Part shown: positions 62,545 through 64,000 of the stretch, one piece after another
Layout: each line of letters begins with the position of its first letter
Numbering within the stretch: position 1 is the first letter of the stretch
The notes under the pieces: generated by a model
The model's input: only the letters and a program-made list of their open reading frames with translations
What the model was told of the DNA's origin: nothing
Database searches by the model: none
Assembly (NCBI GenBank): GCA_964019335.1
Contig: OZ025661.1
Coordinates: 732,673 to 796,672 of the forward strand
Origin: Diplonema japonicum
Taxonomy: Eukaryota; Euglenozoa; Diplonemea; Diplonemida; Diplonemidae
Direction of reading: 5' to 3'
Length of the DNA: 64,000 nt
Position numbers and translations under genes: made by a program

Positions 62545-62596
62545 CAGCAACAACCGGTACGGCTCTCTTAGTGAAGGCGCGGAGGACGATGATTGA
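60737..62596 (+). CDS. MAPKKK-type (STE11/MEKK) kinase with N-myristoylation signal, three exons
   Basis: Exons 60737-62370, 62419-62499 and 62548-62596 give 587 residues. The unspliced frame would end in a Lys run at 62401; splicing adds HKNSLGCLTMLARNRNS ... and the acidic end GAEDDD. The N-terminus MGGGQSKKGGCC suits Gly2 myristoylation plus Cys palmitoylation, so it is probably membrane-bound. A 13-Gln run (about 29-41) and a Ser/Pro/His-rich linker precede the kinase domain at about 200-468: GRGTFGVVWLG, catalytic Lys in IAIKEMD, HRDIKGAN near 328, DFGNA near 350, GGSPYWMAPE near 370. HRDIKGAN and GSPYWMAPE mark the STE group, which phosphorylates MAPKKs. The Asn after DFG is unusual but outside the metal site. 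Confidence 0.87.
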
Positions 62597-62924
62597 ATTT
62601 CCTTTTTTTTTTTTTCTTTTCTTTGCGACAAAATGCCACCTGCAATTTTTTTTTTTCTTTCTCTTTTATGTTCTGTTCGGTTATGGCTTTTTTATTTTAT
62701 TTTTTTTATTTTTTATTTTTATTTGGGCGCTCCCTAAAAAAAAAAAATGAAAAAGAAAAAAAAAAGAAAAAACATCCCATCCCCCCAACTTCGAGTTTTA
62801 TTGCTTTTTCTTTCTTGTATTTTTGTGTGCTACATTTCTTCTCCTTCTTCTTTTGCTCTCGGTGCATACAGGTGGCCCCCCTTTGTTGCCAACAGATTCC
62901 TCCCCATTCTCCTTCCTCTCCCCC

Positions 62925-63117
62925 CCCCCCCTAGGGCTATGCTGGCATGGAAACGCGTTTCCATGCATTTTTTGAAAAAAAGGGAAACGGAAACGTTTCC
63001 TTATGTTTCCTTAAGAAGGAAGCCGTTTCCATAAGAATTTTGAAAAGTATGAAAACGGAAACGGGAACGGAAACGGAAACGTTTCCACGTTTCCTGCCAG
63101 CATAGCCCTAGGGGGGG
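62925..63117. mobile_element. Short inverted-repeat element with GGAAAC repeats
   Basis: A perfect 23-bp terminal inverted repeat, containing CCCTAGGGCTATGCTGGCA at the left (62929-62947) and its complement at 63095-63113. The interior is built from repeated GGAAACG and CGTTTCC words that pair with one another. 193 bp with no coding capacity. It shares its right-hand G7 with the next palindrome. Confidence 0.75.
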
Positions 63118-63552
63118 TCATATGGTCCTTAAAAAGGGCCACTTTTTGCCCCTTTTCAGGCTCTTCGCCAAGGGCATTTTGGGCCCTTAAAAAAATTGTA
63201 ACCACCCCAAAAGTGCCCACAAATCACCCAAACCCCCGTTTCCCGATGGTTTCCGGCCCCAGAAGTGCCCAGAATCATGTTCTAATTTTGGGGCCCCCGT
63301 TTGGTACTTTCCCTATGTAATCCTAGGGGCCCCTATTTTATGTTCCCTAGGATTACATAGGGAAAGTACCAAACGGGGGCCCCAAAATTAGAACATGATT
63401 CTGGGCACTTCTGGGGCCGGAAACCATCGGGAAACGGGGGTTTGGGTGATTTGTGGGCACTTTTGGGGTGGTTACAGTTTTTTTAAGGGCCCAAAATGCC
63501 CTTGGCGAAGAGCCTGAAAAAGGGCAAATAACGACCCCCTTATGACCCCCCC
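63111..63552. mobile_element. Near-perfect giant palindrome, about 440 bp
   Basis: The left arm (63111-63327) and right arm (63346-63552) are almost exact reverse complements over more than 200 bp around an 18-bp loop (GGCCCCTATTTTATGTTC). Landmarks: CCAAGGGCATTTTGGGCCC and GGGCCCAAAATGCCCTTGG; TAGTACC-type centre ATTACATAGGGAAAGTACC and its complement. The arm tips are GGGGGGGTCATA / TATGACCCCCCC. The few arm differences are 1-5 bp, mostly near the outer ends. It codes for nothing recognisable. Confidence 0.8.
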
Positions 63553-63562
63553 CCCCCCCCCC

Positions 63563-64000
63563 ATCATTTATTACCAAGTAGTTGGTTGCCTTGTGTCATG
63601 CTTCGTTGCTGTCTGTCGAAAGAAAGAAAATAATTAAAAAAAGAATCGGGATTTTGATAAACGGAAACACCGGTTAAACTACTACACACTCAAATAAAAA
63701 AAAAAGAAATCTTTACAGTTTATATAAGAAGAAAAAAAAAAAAGGAAAACAAAAAAAAAGGCAGAGGGCAATTAGGGCGAAGGCAACAAAGAAATCCCAA
63801 GCAGAGCAAGGGATCCCCCCCCTTTTTTTTTGTTTAGCCCTCATCCTTCCCTCGTATGCTCTAAATCTAGGGAAGAAAAAAAGAAAAAGAAAGAAAGCCT
63901 TAATTCACCTTTCATGTGTGCCGACAAACTTTTTTTTTCTTACCCCATTATTACGAAGCACAAAGCTGTCACTAAGACTTTTTCTCTCTCTTTTTTTTTT
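63563..64000. other. Intergenic, no gene seen
   Basis: Mixed unique sequence and A/T-rich runs to the window edge. No supportable ORF. Confidence 0.5.

Noticed and set aside
1..64000. Spliced-leader gene, rRNA or snRNA
   Set aside because: I saw no conserved rRNA segment or a repeated short leader unit ending in a GT donor.

Overview
The window is nuclear DNA of a unicellular eukaryote (protist). The evidence is GT-AG introns in several genes, an intron-bearing tRNA-Tyr, T-run Pol III terminators, eukaryote-only domains (FYVE, DysF, PIP kinase, SAPS, MAPKKK), APE-type non-LTR retrotransposons and use of all three stops in the standard code. I cannot name the species. All host protein genes lie on the + strand over 62 kb, separated by homopolymer-rich pyrimidine and purine tracts. 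Directional gene clusters of Euglenozoa look like this, but the cis-introns and receptor-PIP-kinase also fit other protists, so the lineage stays open.

Layout. 1-15 kb: a 5'-cut PDZ-repeat gene, decayed tyrosine-recombinase (Crypton-like) and piggyBac-like remnants, a TH1/PDZ paralogue, a foldback element built of ~31-bp subrepeats, and a seven-exon SAPS-domain (PP6 regulatory subunit-like) gene. 15-18 kb: tRNA-Gly directly followed by a membrane adenylyl cyclase. 19-25 kb: a second piggyBac-like element and a 2.7-kb inverted-repeat element. 25-49 kb: a retrotransposon-dominated block with three tRNA genes (Tyr, Gly, Cys). It holds one LINE-A copy, one complete LINE-B, two 5'-truncated LINE-B copies, a LINE-B fragment and two copies of a short element (SINE-C). 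49-63 kb: two protein kinases, a DysF-FYVE-C2-PRT_C membrane protein, a seven-TM receptor fused to a PIP kinase, a myristoylation-signal MAPKKK, and finally two strongly palindromic elements.

The host genes have a common theme of membrane and phosphorylation signalling: receptor-coupled phosphoinositide synthesis, a FYVE/C2 lipid-binding protein, adenylyl cyclase, three kinases, a PP6-type phosphatase regulator and PDZ scaffolds. They are separate genes with their own leaders, not an operon, so a shared pathway is only inference.

The most interesting signal is in the retrotransposon block. Element junctions repeat the very sequence that lies just upstream of a tRNA gene: AAAAGTATTTCCG before tRNA-Tyr and CTGCAAGA (top strand) before tRNA-Cys. 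All elements next to these tRNAs have their 3' tail facing the tRNA 5' end. This suggests repeated, site-directed insertion immediately upstream of tRNA genes. Both LINE families also begin ORF2 with a 2A-like NPGP motif within the first 20 residues.
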